From: Defluviitaleaceae bacterium
GTDB taxonomy: Bacteria > Bacillota > Clostridia > Lachnospirales > WQUN01
Direction: 5' to 3'
DNA length: 40,378 nt
Assembly (NCBI GenBank): GCA_009787785.1
Contig: WQSR01000018.1
Span: forward strand, 1-40,378
The stretch's first letter is position 1. Every line of letters begins with the position of its first letter. Both the position numbers and the translations under genes were made by a program. The notes beneath the pieces were generated by a model that saw only the letters and a program-made list of their open reading frames with translations, had not been told where the DNA came from and did not search any database. Positions 33,261 through 40,378 of this stretch are shown here, in pieces.

Positions 33261-34997
33261 ATGGACATTTACGAAATCCGCAACCAATTAAAATCCACCG
33301 GCAGAACGCTGACCGATATGCCCTTGCGGGTGGTATATTACGCTCGTGTGTCTACGGACAAGGACGAGCAACTTAATTCGCTGGACAATCAGCGTTCTTA
33401 TTATGAGGATTTTATCTCCGCCAACAAAAACTGGCAGTTGGTGGGCAGTTATATAGACGAAGGACTCTCCGGCATCACCACGAAGAACCGTGAGAAATTC
33501 CACTCCATGGTTGACGATGCGAAAGCCGGAAAGTTTGATTTTGTCATCACGAAGGAAATCAGCCGTTTTGCGCGGAATACGTTGGACAGTATTCAATTCA
33601 CACGGGAATTGCTGTCGCATGGCGTGGCAGTTTGGTTTCAACAGGATAGCATCAACACAATAGACGATGACAGCGAAATGCGCTTAGCAATAATGTCCAG
33701 CCTTGCGCAAGAGGAAAGCCGCCGTTTGTCCAGCCGTATTCGTTTTGGGCATAGCGAAGCTATAAAAAAAGGCACGGTGATGGGCAACTCGCGTATTTAT
33801 GGTTATAACAAAGCCGATGGCAAGCTGGTCATCAATGAAAAGGAAGCCGAAATGGTTCGGCTTGTTTATGAATTGTACGCCACAGGGGATTATTCCACGC
33901 CAAAAATTGAACGTATCTTGGAAGAAAAGGGCTACCGCAATTTCAAGGGTGGGCTTGTGAATCGCAATGTGCTTCGCAAAATTATCCCCAACCCGAAGTA
34001 CAAAGGCTACTACTGCGGCAACAAAGTAAAAATTGTTGATATGTTTACTAAAAAGCAAAAATTTTTGGATGAATCCGAATGGGAAATGTACCCCGCCCAT
34101 GAAAGCGTACCGCCCATCGTCAGCGAGGAGTTGTGGGTGCGAGCGAATGCTATTTTTGCTATTCGTAGTGCAGAAGTGAAAGAGCGGCGTACATCCTTCA
34201 AAACGGACAACCTATTCACCGGGAAAATTTTTTGCGTCGAGCATGGCACACCATTTTATATGAAGCAACGCTCGTATAAATCTTCGCCAAGTGCAGACCC
34301 CACATGGGTGTGTAGTCACCGTATAAAGAATGGTAAGGATAGTTGTGCGACCATTGGCTTACGAGAAACCGAATTGACGGAAGTCATATTGGATGTTCTT
34401 GACGGCTTATCCGGGGATTTTGATGGGCTGGTGGAGCAATATATGCAGCTACTGGAAGCCGCTCAAGATGTCGACATGGGTGAAGCCCGTTTGAGCGAAA
34501 TTACTGACGAAATAGCTAAAATCTCTGTGCGAAAAGAAAAACTCATTGACCTAGCCATAGAGGGGCAATTATCAAACGCCGAAGTTGGCACACGCAACGA
34601 CGTTTATAACGAGCAAATTGCTACGTTAGAATTGGAAGTGAAAAAGATTAAGGGCAAGCAAAAAGAGAAAGCCGATTACAGTAATACAATAAACCGTTTC
34701 AAAAAGGAGTTGCGGCGTTATTTCGATGACAGTCGTTCAAATAGTGGTATGGGCGAACTCACCCCCGGAATAATAAACGCCCTGATTGACAAAATTTATG
34801 TAACAGCTACTTCTTATGTAAGCGAGGGGGGTAACGAAACAGTACCCTCCTTTGGTGAAAATATGATGCACCTTGAAGTCCGCCTAAACACAGGGCTTGT
34901 GGTAGACAGCACGCTACCTTTTCCTTTGCGTCGTTCCGGTGACACGTTCAAGAAAATGATTGAAGCCCAAGAGCGTCAAATGGCTGGCAAACAATAA
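33261..34997 (+). CDS. Large serine recombinase (site-specific integrase) fused to SASP tail
   Basis: This 578-residue protein has an N-terminal resolvase catalytic domain (VVYYARVSTDKDEQ with nucleophile Ser31, then EISRFARNTLDS) and a recombinase domain (YELYATGDYSTPKIERILEEKGY and IIPNPKYKGYYCG). A Cys-containing zinc ribbon (FCVEHG...VCSHRIKNGKDSC) and a coiled coil (about 410-480) follow. ATG 33261 has GAGGG five bases upstream and is preferred over ATG 33249. The last 15 residues (KKMIEAQERQMAGKQ) are not recombinase sequence but the SASP C-terminus, gained across the attR junction. In the excised circle the frame would instead end with the 36 residues now at 26382-26492. Confidence 0.92.
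   Translation: MDIYEIRNQLKSTGRTLTDMPLRVVYYARVSTDKDEQLNSLDNQRSYYEDFISANKNWQLVGSYIDEGLSGITTKNREKFHSMVDDAKAGKFDFVITKEISRFARNTLDSIQFTRELLSHGVAVWFQQDSINTIDDDSEMRLAIMSSLAQEESRRLSSRIRFGHSEAIKKGTVMGNSRIYGYNKADGKLVINEKEAEMVRLVYELYATGDYSTPKIERILEEKGYRNFKGGLVNRNVLRKIIPNPKYKGYYCGNKVKIVDMFTKKQKFLDESEWEMYPAHESVPPIVSEELWVRANAIFAIRSAEVKERRTSFKTDNLFTGKIFCVEHGTPFYMKQRSYKSSPSADPTWVCSHRIKNGKDSCATIGLRETELTEVILDVLDGLSGDFDGLVEQYMQLLEAAQDVDMGEARLSEITDEIAKISVRKEKLIDLAIEGQLSNAEVGTRNDVYNEQIATLELEVKKIKGKQKEKADYSNTINRFKKELRRYFDDSRSNSGMGELTPGIINALIDKIYVTATSYVSEGGNETVPSFGENMMHLEVRLNTGLVVDSTLPFPLRRSGDTFKKMIEAQERQMAGKQ
34950..34997 (+). pseudogene. Displaced 3' end of the split SASP gene
   Basis: Codons KKMIEAQERQMAGKQ and a stop follow the attR junction. 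They match the C-terminus of the intact SASP at 38930 (KKMIETQQRQMAGK) at 12 of 14 positions. The phase is the same as in the 5' fragment, so precise excision restores the reading frame. Confidence 0.9.
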
Positions 34998-35020
34998 CTT
35001 AACCACCGCATGAACATGTA

Positions 35021-35066
35021 AAAAAGCGGGCATCACTTTTGGATAAAGGTGGTGTCCGCTTCTTGA
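35021..35066 (+). terminator. Terminator after the SASP 3' end
   Basis: AAGCGGGCATCAC (35024-35036) pairs with GTGGTGTCCGCTT (35049-35061), with two G-T pairs, followed by CTTGATTG. It probably belonged to the original SASP transcript and now ends the recombinase transcript. Confidence 0.65.
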
Positions 35067-35156
35067 TTGTCTTGATGCAACCGCCTTGACAGTCGCTGGT
35101 ATATATGCAAAAATGTTTTAAATCGAACAAAGAGTCTGGTTTGGGGGTGCGTACAT

Positions 35157-35354
35157 ATGTTTATGAATATCGAAGTGGAGCGTCTGCGCCGGTATATGAG
35201 CAAATTGGAGCTGGCCGATGAGCTTTCCATTCCCGCGGAGGAGTTGAATGATTGGATTAACCGAAGGCGCGCCATTCCGGCGGATGGGTTGCGTGCGTTG
35301 GCGCGGGTGTTTAAGGGATGCAGTATCGACTATCTTTTAAAGGAGCGGGGTTGA
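35157..35354 (+). CDS. Small XRE-type helix-turn-helix protein
   Basis: This 65-residue protein is essentially one helix-turn-helix: MSKLELADELSIPAEELNDWINRRRAIPADGLRALARVFKGCSIDYLLKE. A GGGGGTG site precedes ATG 35157; ATG 35163 is an alternative. It ends 47 bases before the homocysteine methyltransferase start, so it may head that operon. Its targets are unknown. Confidence 0.75.
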   Translation: MFMNIEVERLRRYMSKLELADELSIPAEELNDWINRRRAIPADGLRALARVFKGCSIDYLLKERG

Positions 35355-35401
35355 CGGGATGGGTTATACTGTATGGGAAAACGATAATAAGGGTGAGGCG
35401 T

Positions 35402-36238
35402 GTGGAGCGTTTATTTTTTGATGGGGGCATGGGGACGTCGTTGCTGGCGCGGAGGCTTTCGGGGGACCCGATGCGGCTGAACCTTTCCCAGGGCGATAAA
35501 ATAACGGAAATACACAAGCAATACCTGGCGGCGGGGGCCACTGTCCTGACGGCAAATACCTTTGGCGCGTACACCCACAAGTACCCGGACGCGGCGGAAT
35601 TGATAAAATTAGCGGTGAGCTACGGGAAGAAGGCACGGGAGGAATCCGGTGCCCACGCCTTGGTGGCCCTCGATATGGGGCCACTGGGGAAGATGCTGGA
35701 GCCTTATGGCGACATGTCCCAGGACGAAGCCTATGACATTTTCCTCCAATGGGCGCAGACCGGCGCGGCGCAAGGCGCGGATATGGTACTTATCGAGACA
35801 TTCTTTTGCATAAATGAAATAGAAGCGGCGGTGAAGGCCGCCAAAACTACGGGCTTGCCCGTATTCGCCACCATGACCTTCGACAAAAAGGGGCGCACCA
35901 CCATGGGCAAATCCATCCGGGATATGGTGGATTTGCTGGAAAGCCTCGGGGTGGACGCGCTGGGTATGAACTGCGGCTATGGGCCGGACTTGTACAAGGA
36001 GCTGTTGCCGGATTTGCTGGCTGTCACCAAGTTGCCCGTACTGGTGCAACCCAATGCGGGTTTGCCGGAAGTCGTGGACGGGATAATGGTGTATCATTTG
36101 TCCCCGGAGGACTTCGCCCAAACCATGGCGGACATCGCCAGCCTGGGTTGCACGCACCTGGGCGGTTGTTGTGGAACCACCCCGGCCCATATCGCGGCCA
36201 TGGTGGAAGCCTGTGGGGCGGTGGCGCGGGGGGTATGA
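35402..36238 (+). CDS. Homocysteine S-methyltransferase domain protein
   Basis: This 278-residue protein has FFDGGMGTSLLARR at the N-terminus, LTANTFGAYTHK, and three zinc-binding cysteines in GMNCGYGP and GGCCGTTPAHI, as in the homocysteine-binding domain of MetH/BHMT/MmuM. It transfers a methyl group to homocysteine to give methionine. Only this domain is present, without the pterin or cobalamin modules, so the methyl donor is unclear (S-methylmethionine, or a partner protein). The GTG at 35402 after GGTGAGG starts exactly at the domain; longer versions lack support. The next gene overlaps its stop (ATGA). Confidence 0.88.
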   Translation: MERLFFDGGMGTSLLARRLSGDPMRLNLSQGDKITEIHKQYLAAGATVLTANTFGAYTHKYPDAAELIKLAVSYGKKAREESGAHALVALDMGPLGKMLEPYGDMSQDEAYDIFLQWAQTGAAQGADMVLIETFFCINEIEAAVKAAKTTGLPVFATMTFDKKGRTTMGKSIRDMVDLLESLGVDALGMNCGYGPDLYKELLPDLLAVTKLPVLVQPNAGLPEVVDGIMVYHLSPEDFAQTMADIASLGCTHLGGCCGTTPAHIAAMVEACGAVARGV

Positions 36239-36501
36239 TATCGGCTTTCGGGGTGGTGTCGCTGGTGGTTTTCCTGGTGTGCTGTGTGGGGCTTGTGTTG
36301 CATTTTCAGCTTATGAAGCGGCGGGAGCGGGCGGACAAGGCCATACAGATATGGGAATCCATGGACGATGAAATGGAAGATAAGCCTTTGGATGATTTGG
36401 TGCAAGGCGACGCCGAGGCGGCACTGCGGGAATATAATGCGTATATCTCGCGTTTTCCGGGGATTATCATGGCTAAAATTTTAGGATTTACACCGCTGTG
36501 A
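36235..36501 (+). CDS. Small membrane protein of unknown function
   Basis: This 88-residue protein has one transmembrane segment (FGVVSLVVFLVCCVGLVLHFQL) followed by a charged cytosolic part (MKRRERADKAIQIWESMDDEMEDK...AALREYNAYISRFPGIIMAKILGF). The ATG overlaps the methyltransferase stop. Tail sequence such as 'ALREYNAYISRFPGIIMAKILGF' resembles that of LemA-like or short clostridial proteins, but I cannot assign a family. It overlaps the next, pilin-like gene (GTGA). Confidence 0.6.
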   Translation: MISAFGVVSLVVFLVCCVGLVLHFQLMKRRERADKAIQIWESMDDEMEDKPLDDLVQGDAEAALREYNAYISRFPGIIMAKILGFTPL

Positions 36502-36974
36502 GTAACCGGCGCGGCAGTGCGTATGTATTTGTCCTGGTGGCGGTTTTAATGATGATGATGCTGGTGAGCGTGGCCCTTGCGGTGACGGTGGCCAGCCGCC
36601 GCACCACAGCGTACTATTCAGATTTTGCCAGCCTGTACGACCTGGCCGTAGCCGGGAACGAACAGGTTTTATTTTTTTTGCGCGAAGCGTTCTACCCCGG
36701 CGCGGAAAACCCCATGCTTCCCCTGCAAGCCGCAGTGGCCGCCGCCTATCCCCGGAGTTGGACTTTCTCTGTCGAGTGGGCTGTGGATGAGCGCGACCCC
36801 TTGACCCATACCTTTCGCGCCAATACCGCCGTTACCCCCCTGGGCGACCGCTTCCGCGTGCAGACCCAAGTGTACCACTACGCGCTCATTCCCATTCCCG
36901 CCACCGTGCGGGCCTATATTGTGCTTGACGGTAATACGCTGGCAATGGTAGAGTCTATGCGCATTACCCAATAA
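36498..36974 (+). CDS. Pilin-like (PilX/pseudopilin type) membrane protein
   Basis: This 158-residue protein starts SNRRGSAYVFVLVAVLMMMMLVSVALAVTVASRR: a short basic leader, Gly at a possible prepilin cleavage point, and a hydrophobic N-helix as in minor pilins of the PilX type. The remaining 120 residues are beta-rich and unrecognised. The start is GTG 36498, overlapping the previous stop. A second pseudopilin gene lies 0.5 kb downstream, separated by yqeG. Confidence 0.6.
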   Translation: MSNRRGSAYVFVLVAVLMMMMLVSVALAVTVASRRTTAYYSDFASLYDLAVAGNEQVLFFLREAFYPGAENPMLPLQAAVAAAYPRSWTFSVEWAVDERDPLTHTFRANTAVTPLGDRFRVQTQVYHYALIPIPATVRAYIVLDGNTLAMVESMRITQ

Positions 36975-37002
36975 TTGCTGAAACGAATGAAAGGAGTGCT
37001 TC

Positions 37003-37485
37003 ATGACACTTGCGCCCGACTACTATTTTGATTCTGTATTGGACATCCCCTATGAAACCTTATGGCAACAAAAAATACGCGGTCTGATTTATGACTTGGA
37101 CAATACCCTGGCCCATTATGACCAGAGGCAAGCCCCCGCCCAAGTGGTGGCCATGCTTAGGCGGCTGGAGAAAATGGGCTTTCGGATATGTCTGCTGACC
37201 AACAATACCCGTACGCGGCTGAAATATTTTGACGATTTGGGGCTGGAGGGCATCGCCAACGCCGCCAAGCCCCTTACCTGCGGGGTGCGCAAGGCCATGG
37301 CGCGCATGGGCACACAGCCCGAACATACAGCCATCATTGGCGACCAGCTTTTTTCCGATGTGTGGGCGGGGAAGAACGCCCGGATTACCACCATTTTGGT
37401 CAAGCCCATGACGGAGAAGGATTTTATGCTGGTGCGGGTTAAGCGTGTATTTGAAAGATGGCTGCTCCGGCGGTACTACAAGTGA
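37003..37485 (+). CDS. yqeG: YqeG family HAD-type phosphatase
   Basis: This 160-residue protein has the HAD nucleophile motif IYDLDNTLAHY (Asp31, Asp33), motif II LLTNNTR, and motif IV IIGDQLFSDVWAGKNA, with the YqeG-specific N-terminus (LAPDYYFDSVLDIPYETL). HAD IIIA phosphatases dephosphorylate small metabolites; in some bacteria YqeG acts on phosphatidylglycerophosphate, and the substrate here is not shown. GAAAGGAG precedes ATG 37003. Its stop overlaps the pseudopilin start. Confidence 0.92.
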   Translation: MTLAPDYYFDSVLDIPYETLWQQKIRGLIYDLDNTLAHYDQRQAPAQVVAMLRRLEKMGFRICLLTNNTRTRLKYFDDLGLEGIANAAKPLTCGVRKAMARMGTQPEHTAIIGDQLFSDVWAGKNARITTILVKPMTEKDFMLVRVKRVFERWLLRRYYK

Positions 37486-37949
37486 AAATACCCGCGCTGT
37501 TCAAATCTAAGCACGGCGTGACACTGTTGGAGCTTGCGGTGGTGATGGCCATCATCGTCGTACTTTCCGGCGGTGTGGTGATAGGCTTCCGGCAGGGCCA
37601 CCGCCGGGCCTTGCACAACGCTTCCTTACAATTGCAAGCCGATTTGCGCTATGCCCAGCGTAGGTCCATCATCGAGGGGCGGCAATTCGGCATAGCCTTC
37701 GATGTAGCGCAAAACCGGTACCGGATTATTTCCACCGTGCCCACCCGCACGGTGCGCACGGTGTATGTACAGGGCGGAGCCACGTTGCTGGAAACCTCCG
37801 CGCCCCGTCTTTTGTTCCATCCCAGGGGCACGCCCACGGCAGGGTTTCGCATCACCATGGCTAAGGGTACGGATACACAGCGCATTACCGCTTCCGTAAG
37901 CGGCGGACGCATCCGCGTGTTTGACATAAACGAATTGGATTATGAATAA
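37482..37949 (+). CDS. Type II pseudopilin / GspH-like prepilin
   Basis: A protein of about 155 residues with a class III-type leader ending KHG, then VTLLELAVVMAIIVVLSGGVVIGF, the prepilin cleavage and N-methylation motif (G|xTLxE) with Glu at mature position 5. The rest (QLQADLRYAQRRSIIEGRQFGIAFD) resembles GspH/FimT-type pseudopilins. The start is GTG 37482 overlapping the yqeG stop (GTGA), or ATG 37458. Maturation would need a prepilin peptidase, not in this window. It may serve DNA uptake or a pilus; a ComFB gene follows. Confidence 0.85.
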   Translation: MKIPALFKSKHGVTLLELAVVMAIIVVLSGGVVIGFRQGHRRALHNASLQLQADLRYAQRRSIIEGRQFGIAFDVAQNRYRIISTVPTRTVRTVYVQGGATLLETSAPRLLFHPRGTPTAGFRITMAKGTDTQRITASVSGGRIRVFDINELDYE

Positions 37950-37961
37950 AAGGGGTGCACA

Positions 37962-38237
37962 ATGGAGCTAAGCTTAAAGAACTACATGGAAGACATGGTT
38001 ATGGCAAAAATGCCCAGCGTCATGAAGCAAATGAATATCTGTGAATGCGAGCAATGCAGGATGGACATCCTAGCCTATGTGCTGAACAAAATGCCGCCGA
38101 AATATGTGGTGACGCAAAAAGGCTCTATGTACGCGAAGCTGGCTTTACTGCAATCCCAGTTTGACGTGGATATTCTGTCCAATCTTTCCCAGGCGGCGGC
38201 CATGGTAAAGAAAAACCCGCGCCACAAGGAAGAATAA
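37962..38237 (+). CDS. comFB: ComFB-family late competence protein
   Basis: This 91-residue protein is typical of Com[47 protein letters not shown], with Cys28, Cys30 and Cys33 near the centre. Members are linked to competence in Bacillus, and some ComFB-like proteins bind cyclic dinucleotides. ATG 37962 has AAAAGGGG upstream. It sits between a pseudopilin and efp. Confidence 0.85.
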   Translation: MELSLKNYMEDMVMAKMPSVMKQMNICECEQCRMDILAYVLNKMPPKYVVTQKGSMYAKLALLQSQFDVDILSNLSQAAAMVKKNPRHKEE

Positions 38238-38266
38238 ATCATATAACCAGAAAAGGATTGATTACC

Positions 38267-38830
38267 ATGATTTCAGCAGGCGAATTTCGCAACGGCATTA
38301 CCATCGAGTTTGAAAGCGGGCTGTACACCATTATTGATTTCCAGCATGTAAAGCCGGGCAAGGGCGCGGCCTTTGTGCGTTCCACATTGAAAAATATGGA
38401 AACCGGCTCGGTGCTGGAAAAAACCTTTCGCCCTTCGGAAAAAATGGCGCGCGCCCATATTGACCGCCGGGACTTGCAATATTTGTATTCCGACGGCTCG
38501 TTGTTTCATTTTATGGATGTGGAGTCCTATGAGCAGACGGAAATGAACGCCGCCCAAATTGGGGACAGCCTCCGTTTTGTCAAAGAAAACGACATGATTA
38601 AGGTGCTGGTGCACAACGGACGCATCTTCGGTATAGAGCCGCCCATGTTCGTAGAGCTGGAAATCACGGAAACGGAGCCGGGCTTCCGCGGCGATACCGC
38701 CACCGGCGGCGGCGGCACCAAGCCCGCCACCGTGGAAACAGGTGCCACGGTGAAGGTGCCCCTTTTCGTAAACACGGGCGACAAAATTAAAATCGACACC
38801 CGCACCGGCGAATACCTAAGCCGCGCATAA
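38267..38830 (+). CDS. efp: Translation elongation factor P
   Basis: This 187-residue protein matches EF-P in length and motifs: [15 protein letters not shown], then [28 protein letters not shown] with Lys32 in the loop that reaches the ribosomal P site, and the C-terminal [20 protein letters not shown]. It relieves stalling at polyproline. ATG 38267 follows AAAAGG; TTG 38258 is less likely. No lysine-modification gene is seen nearby. Confidence 0.97.
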   Translation: MISAGEFRNGITIEFESGLYTIIDFQHVKPGKGAAFVRSTLKNMETGSVLEKTFRPSEKMARAHIDRRDLQYLYSDGSLFHFMDVESYEQTEMNAAQIGDSLRFVKENDMIKVLVHNGRIFGIEPPMFVELEITETEPGFRGDTATGGGGTKPATVETGATVKVPLFVNTGDKIKIDTRTGEYLSRA

Positions 38831-38842
38831 AAAATTTTGCCA

Positions 38843-38871
38843 GCATATATTCCTTTCTCCGGCTCATACTA
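38843..38871 (+). promoter_or_regulatory. Sigma-G-type promoter of the intact SASP gene
   Basis: GCATA (38843-38847), 17 bases, CATACTA (38865-38871) matches the sigma-G consensus and is identical in boxes and spacing to the promoter of the split SASP gene. Confidence 0.78.
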
Positions 38872-38929
38872 ACCTTGTAGCAAAAGCGAAAACATACGCT
38901 ACAAGTATATATGAGGGGAGGAAATAGTT

Positions 38930-39127
38930 GTGTCTAGCAAAAAACATGCTGTTCCCGAAGCAAAGGCCGCCCTCGACCAATTCAAATATGAAGTGGCGAA
39001 CGAAATCGGCGTACCCTTGACCAAGGGCTACAACGGTGACTTGACATCTAGCCAAAACGGTTCCGTAGGGGGCTACATGGTAAAAAAGATGATTGAGACC
39101 CAGCAAAGACAAATGGCGGGGAAGTAA
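38930..39127 (+). CDS. Alpha/beta-type small acid-soluble spore protein
   Basis: This 65-residue protein has the family core: ALDQFKYEVANEIGVPLTKG, then YNGDLTSSQNGSVGGYMVKKMIETQQRQMAGK, including the GPR protease site region (E-V/F of YEVANEIGV). It saturates DNA in the dormant spore, protecting against UV and heat, and is degraded on germination. The start is GTG 38930 after GGGGAGG. It is a close paralogue of the interrupted copy at 26226 and may compensate for its loss. Confidence 0.95.
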   Translation: MSSKKHAVPEAKAALDQFKYEVANEIGVPLTKGYNGDLTSSQNGSVGGYMVKKMIETQQRQMAGK

Positions 39128-39150
39128 CCCTAAACGTTTGAAATATATGT

Positions 39151-39180
39151 ATAAGGGGCTGTGCAAACAGTCCCTTTTTT
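39151..39180 (+). terminator. Terminator after the intact SASP gene
   Basis: AAGGGGCTGT (39153-39162) pairs with ACAGTCCCTT (39167-39176), with one G-T pair, around the loop GCAA. A run of T follows. Confidence 0.85.
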
Positions 39181-39184
39181 GGTT

Positions 39185-40378
39185 TTAACCGTATAATTCG
39201 TCCACGGAAAGCTCTGTCACCACGCCGTCGGTGCTTAGGCTCCGCGCTGTTACTTTTAGCATATTGTCCTGCCCCACGTGGAAGAGGACTTGGACTTTTT
39301 CCTGGCCGCGTGGGCCCTGGGGTATGCCGCGCAGGGAGGTGCCCGCAAGGCGTTTCATGCCCTCCTGGTTGACGGATGGGGTCTTATCCGAAGTCTTGGG
39401 CACGGTATTTTCATAGACCACGATGGCTACGCTGGTAAGGCTGTCGTGGTTAGTTACCAGGGGCTCGGCGCAGTCGATGGTGAGGCCCTCCTTGGGGATA
39501 TCCTGGCCGGCGGGCACGATTTCCAGGAAGCGGCGGCCGGAGATTTCCAGACCCAGGGGATGGATGGTGCGCTCGTGGACTACGGGGCCCCGCACGGTAG
39601 GCATCATAATCATATTGCAGTAGTGGGCCGCGCCCTGGGAAATGCTTAGCGCGGGGCTGATGCGCGACTTGAAGGGCTCTTTCTTGAATCGCTCGGAGAT
39701 TTTCTCCCCTACATATAAAATGGAGGAGGAGCCGCCCACCAGGAAAATTTCGTCGATGTCGGCCTCGGTGAGCTCACCCGCTTCCAGGCAGTGGGTGACG
39801 CAGGAGAGGGTTTCGTCAATCAAATCCGTGACGGACTTGCCCCGGAATTTTTCATAAACCATTTGGCTATCGCCCAGGGCGTTCACCCGCTGGTGGGCGA
39901 GGAACTGCTCGCGGGTGATTTCCATGTTGATATTCACGATGCGGGGCTCTTGGATGAGGGGTGCCAGCGTAATCTTGGTGGACTTGGTATGGGAAAGCCG
40001 TTCCTTGGCTTGGGTCGCGGCCTGTTGGAGGCGTACGAGGGCGACTTTTTTCTGCCGCTTGGAGACGCCATCGTCGGCGTTCTCGTCGAAGAGGTCGATT
40101 TCCTCGTTGGTCAGCTTTTTAAACTCCTCATACACGATGTCCATGATAATCTTATCGACATCGTTCCCCCCCAGATTGTTGTCGCCGTAGGTCGAGACTA
40201 TGGAAATGGTGGGCTCGCCGGTTTCCTCCACTTTGATTTGCAACACGCAAGCGTCGAAGGTGCCGCCGCCAAAATCGTAGACCAGTACCTTTTTGTCCTC
40301 AGATTCCCCCACCGCATAGGAAATCGCGCTGGCCGCGGGCTCCAGCCGCAGGAAGATACTCTCCGGGTCGAAGCCCGC
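39185..40378 (-). CDS. Hsp70/DnaK-family protein, C-terminal part (5' end outside window)
   Basis: The frame is open to the window edge (AGFDPESIFLRLEPAASAISYAV). It contains VLVYDFGGGTFDACVLQI (phosphate-2 motif), LGGNDVDKIIMDIV, AKERLSHTKSTKITL, DEIFLVGGSSSILYV (adenosine motif) and a beta-type substrate-binding part ending VTELSVDELYG. It differs from canonical DnaK in the linker and lacks the usual C-terminal lid, so it is a DnaK-like Hsp70 paralogue rather than the main chaperone. At least 397 residues are visible. Confidence 0.9.
   Translation of the reverse strand, partial: AGFDPESIFLRLEPAASAISYAVGESEDKKVLVYDFGGGTFDACVLQIKVEETGEPTISIVSTYGDNNLGGNDVDKIIMDIVYEEFKKLTNEEIDLFDENADDGVSKRQKKVALVRLQQAATQAKERLSHTKSTKITLAPLIQEPRIVNINMEITREQFLAHQRVNALGDSQMVYEKFRGKSVTDLIDETLSCVTHCLEAGELTEADIDEIFLVGGSSSILYVGEKISERFKKEPFKSRISPALSISQGAAHYCNMIMMPTVRGPVVHERTIHPLGLEISGRRFLEIVPAGQDIPKEGLTIDCAEPLVTNHDSLTSVAIVVYENTVPKTSDKTPSVNQEGMKRLAGTSLRGIPQGPRGQEKVQVLFHVGQDNMLKVTARSLSTDGVVTELSVDELYG

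Larger units (their letters stand above)
26382..34951 (+). mobile_element. Serine-recombinase integrative element inserted in a SASP gene (about 8.57 kb)
   Basis: The boundaries are deduced from gene reconstitution. Left of 26382 lies SASP codons 1-52 and right of 34951 lies the SASP C-terminus. The dinucleotide AA is shared at both junctions (26382-26383, 34950-34951), as expected for a serine-recombinase crossover. Joining outer flanks gives ATGGTT-AA-GAAAATG (M-V-K-K-M), the SASP consensus. Joining inner flanks gives the attP-like ACGTTC-AA-TACAATA. Cargo in order: nuclease/ATPase protein, DUF2130 protein, decayed methyltransferase, MutH-like nuclease, Dam-like methylase, XRE regulator, SHOCT-like peptide, recombinase. 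No conjugation or replication genes are seen, so it is a small integrative defence element. Confidence 0.88.

Overview
The window looks like a piece of chromosome from a spore-forming, anaerobic member of the Clostridia, probably an uncultured lineage. The main evidence is a SpmB spore maturation protein, two alpha/beta-type small acid-soluble spore protein (SASP) genes with sigma-G-type promoters, a NifS/NifU pair, ECF vitamin transporters, a TPP riboswitch and tyrosine phenol-lyase. The backbone is GC-rich and tightly packed. Several clearly AT-rich blocks interrupt it and read as acquired DNA.

Layout of the left part. 1-750 holds the end of an Rpn-type nuclease/transposase gene and a Cys-rich small protein. 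761-2956 is a TPP-riboswitch operon: a thiamine-binding YkoF-like protein, an ABC permease and an NMT1-type lipoprotein; no ATPase is present. 2946-4485 is panT-coaW (pantothenate uptake and phosphorylation) under a promoter overlapped by two copies of TGAC-N6-GTCA. 4503-6870 encodes a membrane-anchored HtrA-like protease and an S41 protease. 6939-9180 carries smpB, an AI-2E-family permease and spmB. 9222-9956 is an AT-rich orphan gene with DarT-like sequence features. 10090-11887 is folC-folT (folate retention and uptake). 11892-14925 carries nifS-nifU, a cyclophilin lipoprotein and ridA.

14968-21123 is an accessory zone. A BRO-family gene and a flavin-binding oxidase-like gene sit between a 24-bp direct repeat and a 17-bp inverted repeat. 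A small lipoprotein gene and a MITE-like sequence follow. Next comes a three-gene leftward operon encoding two membrane proteins and an 856-residue protein with an HEIAH...EARSD zinc-protease signature; I do not recognise this operon as a named system. 21124-25 kb returns to backbone: a YgiT-type zinc-finger protein beside a broken DUF4258 partner, tyrosine phenol-lyase, and the YloU/FakA pair. A PTS EIIC-like membrane protein follows.

The most notable structure spans 26226-34997. A SASP gene with a good sigma-G promoter is split after codon 52 by an element of about 8.57 kb, and its last 15 codons are found fused in frame to the 3' end of a large serine recombinase at the other end of the element. 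Joining the two sides at a shared AA dinucleotide (26382-26383 and 34950-34951) rebuilds a normal 67-residue SASP. The reciprocal junction gives the recombinase a different 36-residue tail. Integration and excision therefore swap the 3' ends of two genes in frame. The cargo is defence-like: a nuclease-plus-ATPase protein (DUF2075), a DUF2130 coiled-coil nuclease-like protein, a decayed adenine methyltransferase, a MutH/Sau3AI-like endonuclease with a Dam-type methylase, an XRE regulator and a small SHOCT-like protein.

35157-39127 is a rightward backbone cluster: XRE protein, homocysteine methyltransferase domain, two short membrane or pilin-like proteins, YqeG phosphatase, pseudopilin, ComFB, EF-P, and an intact SASP gene. 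The window ends inside an Hsp70-family gene on the minus strand.
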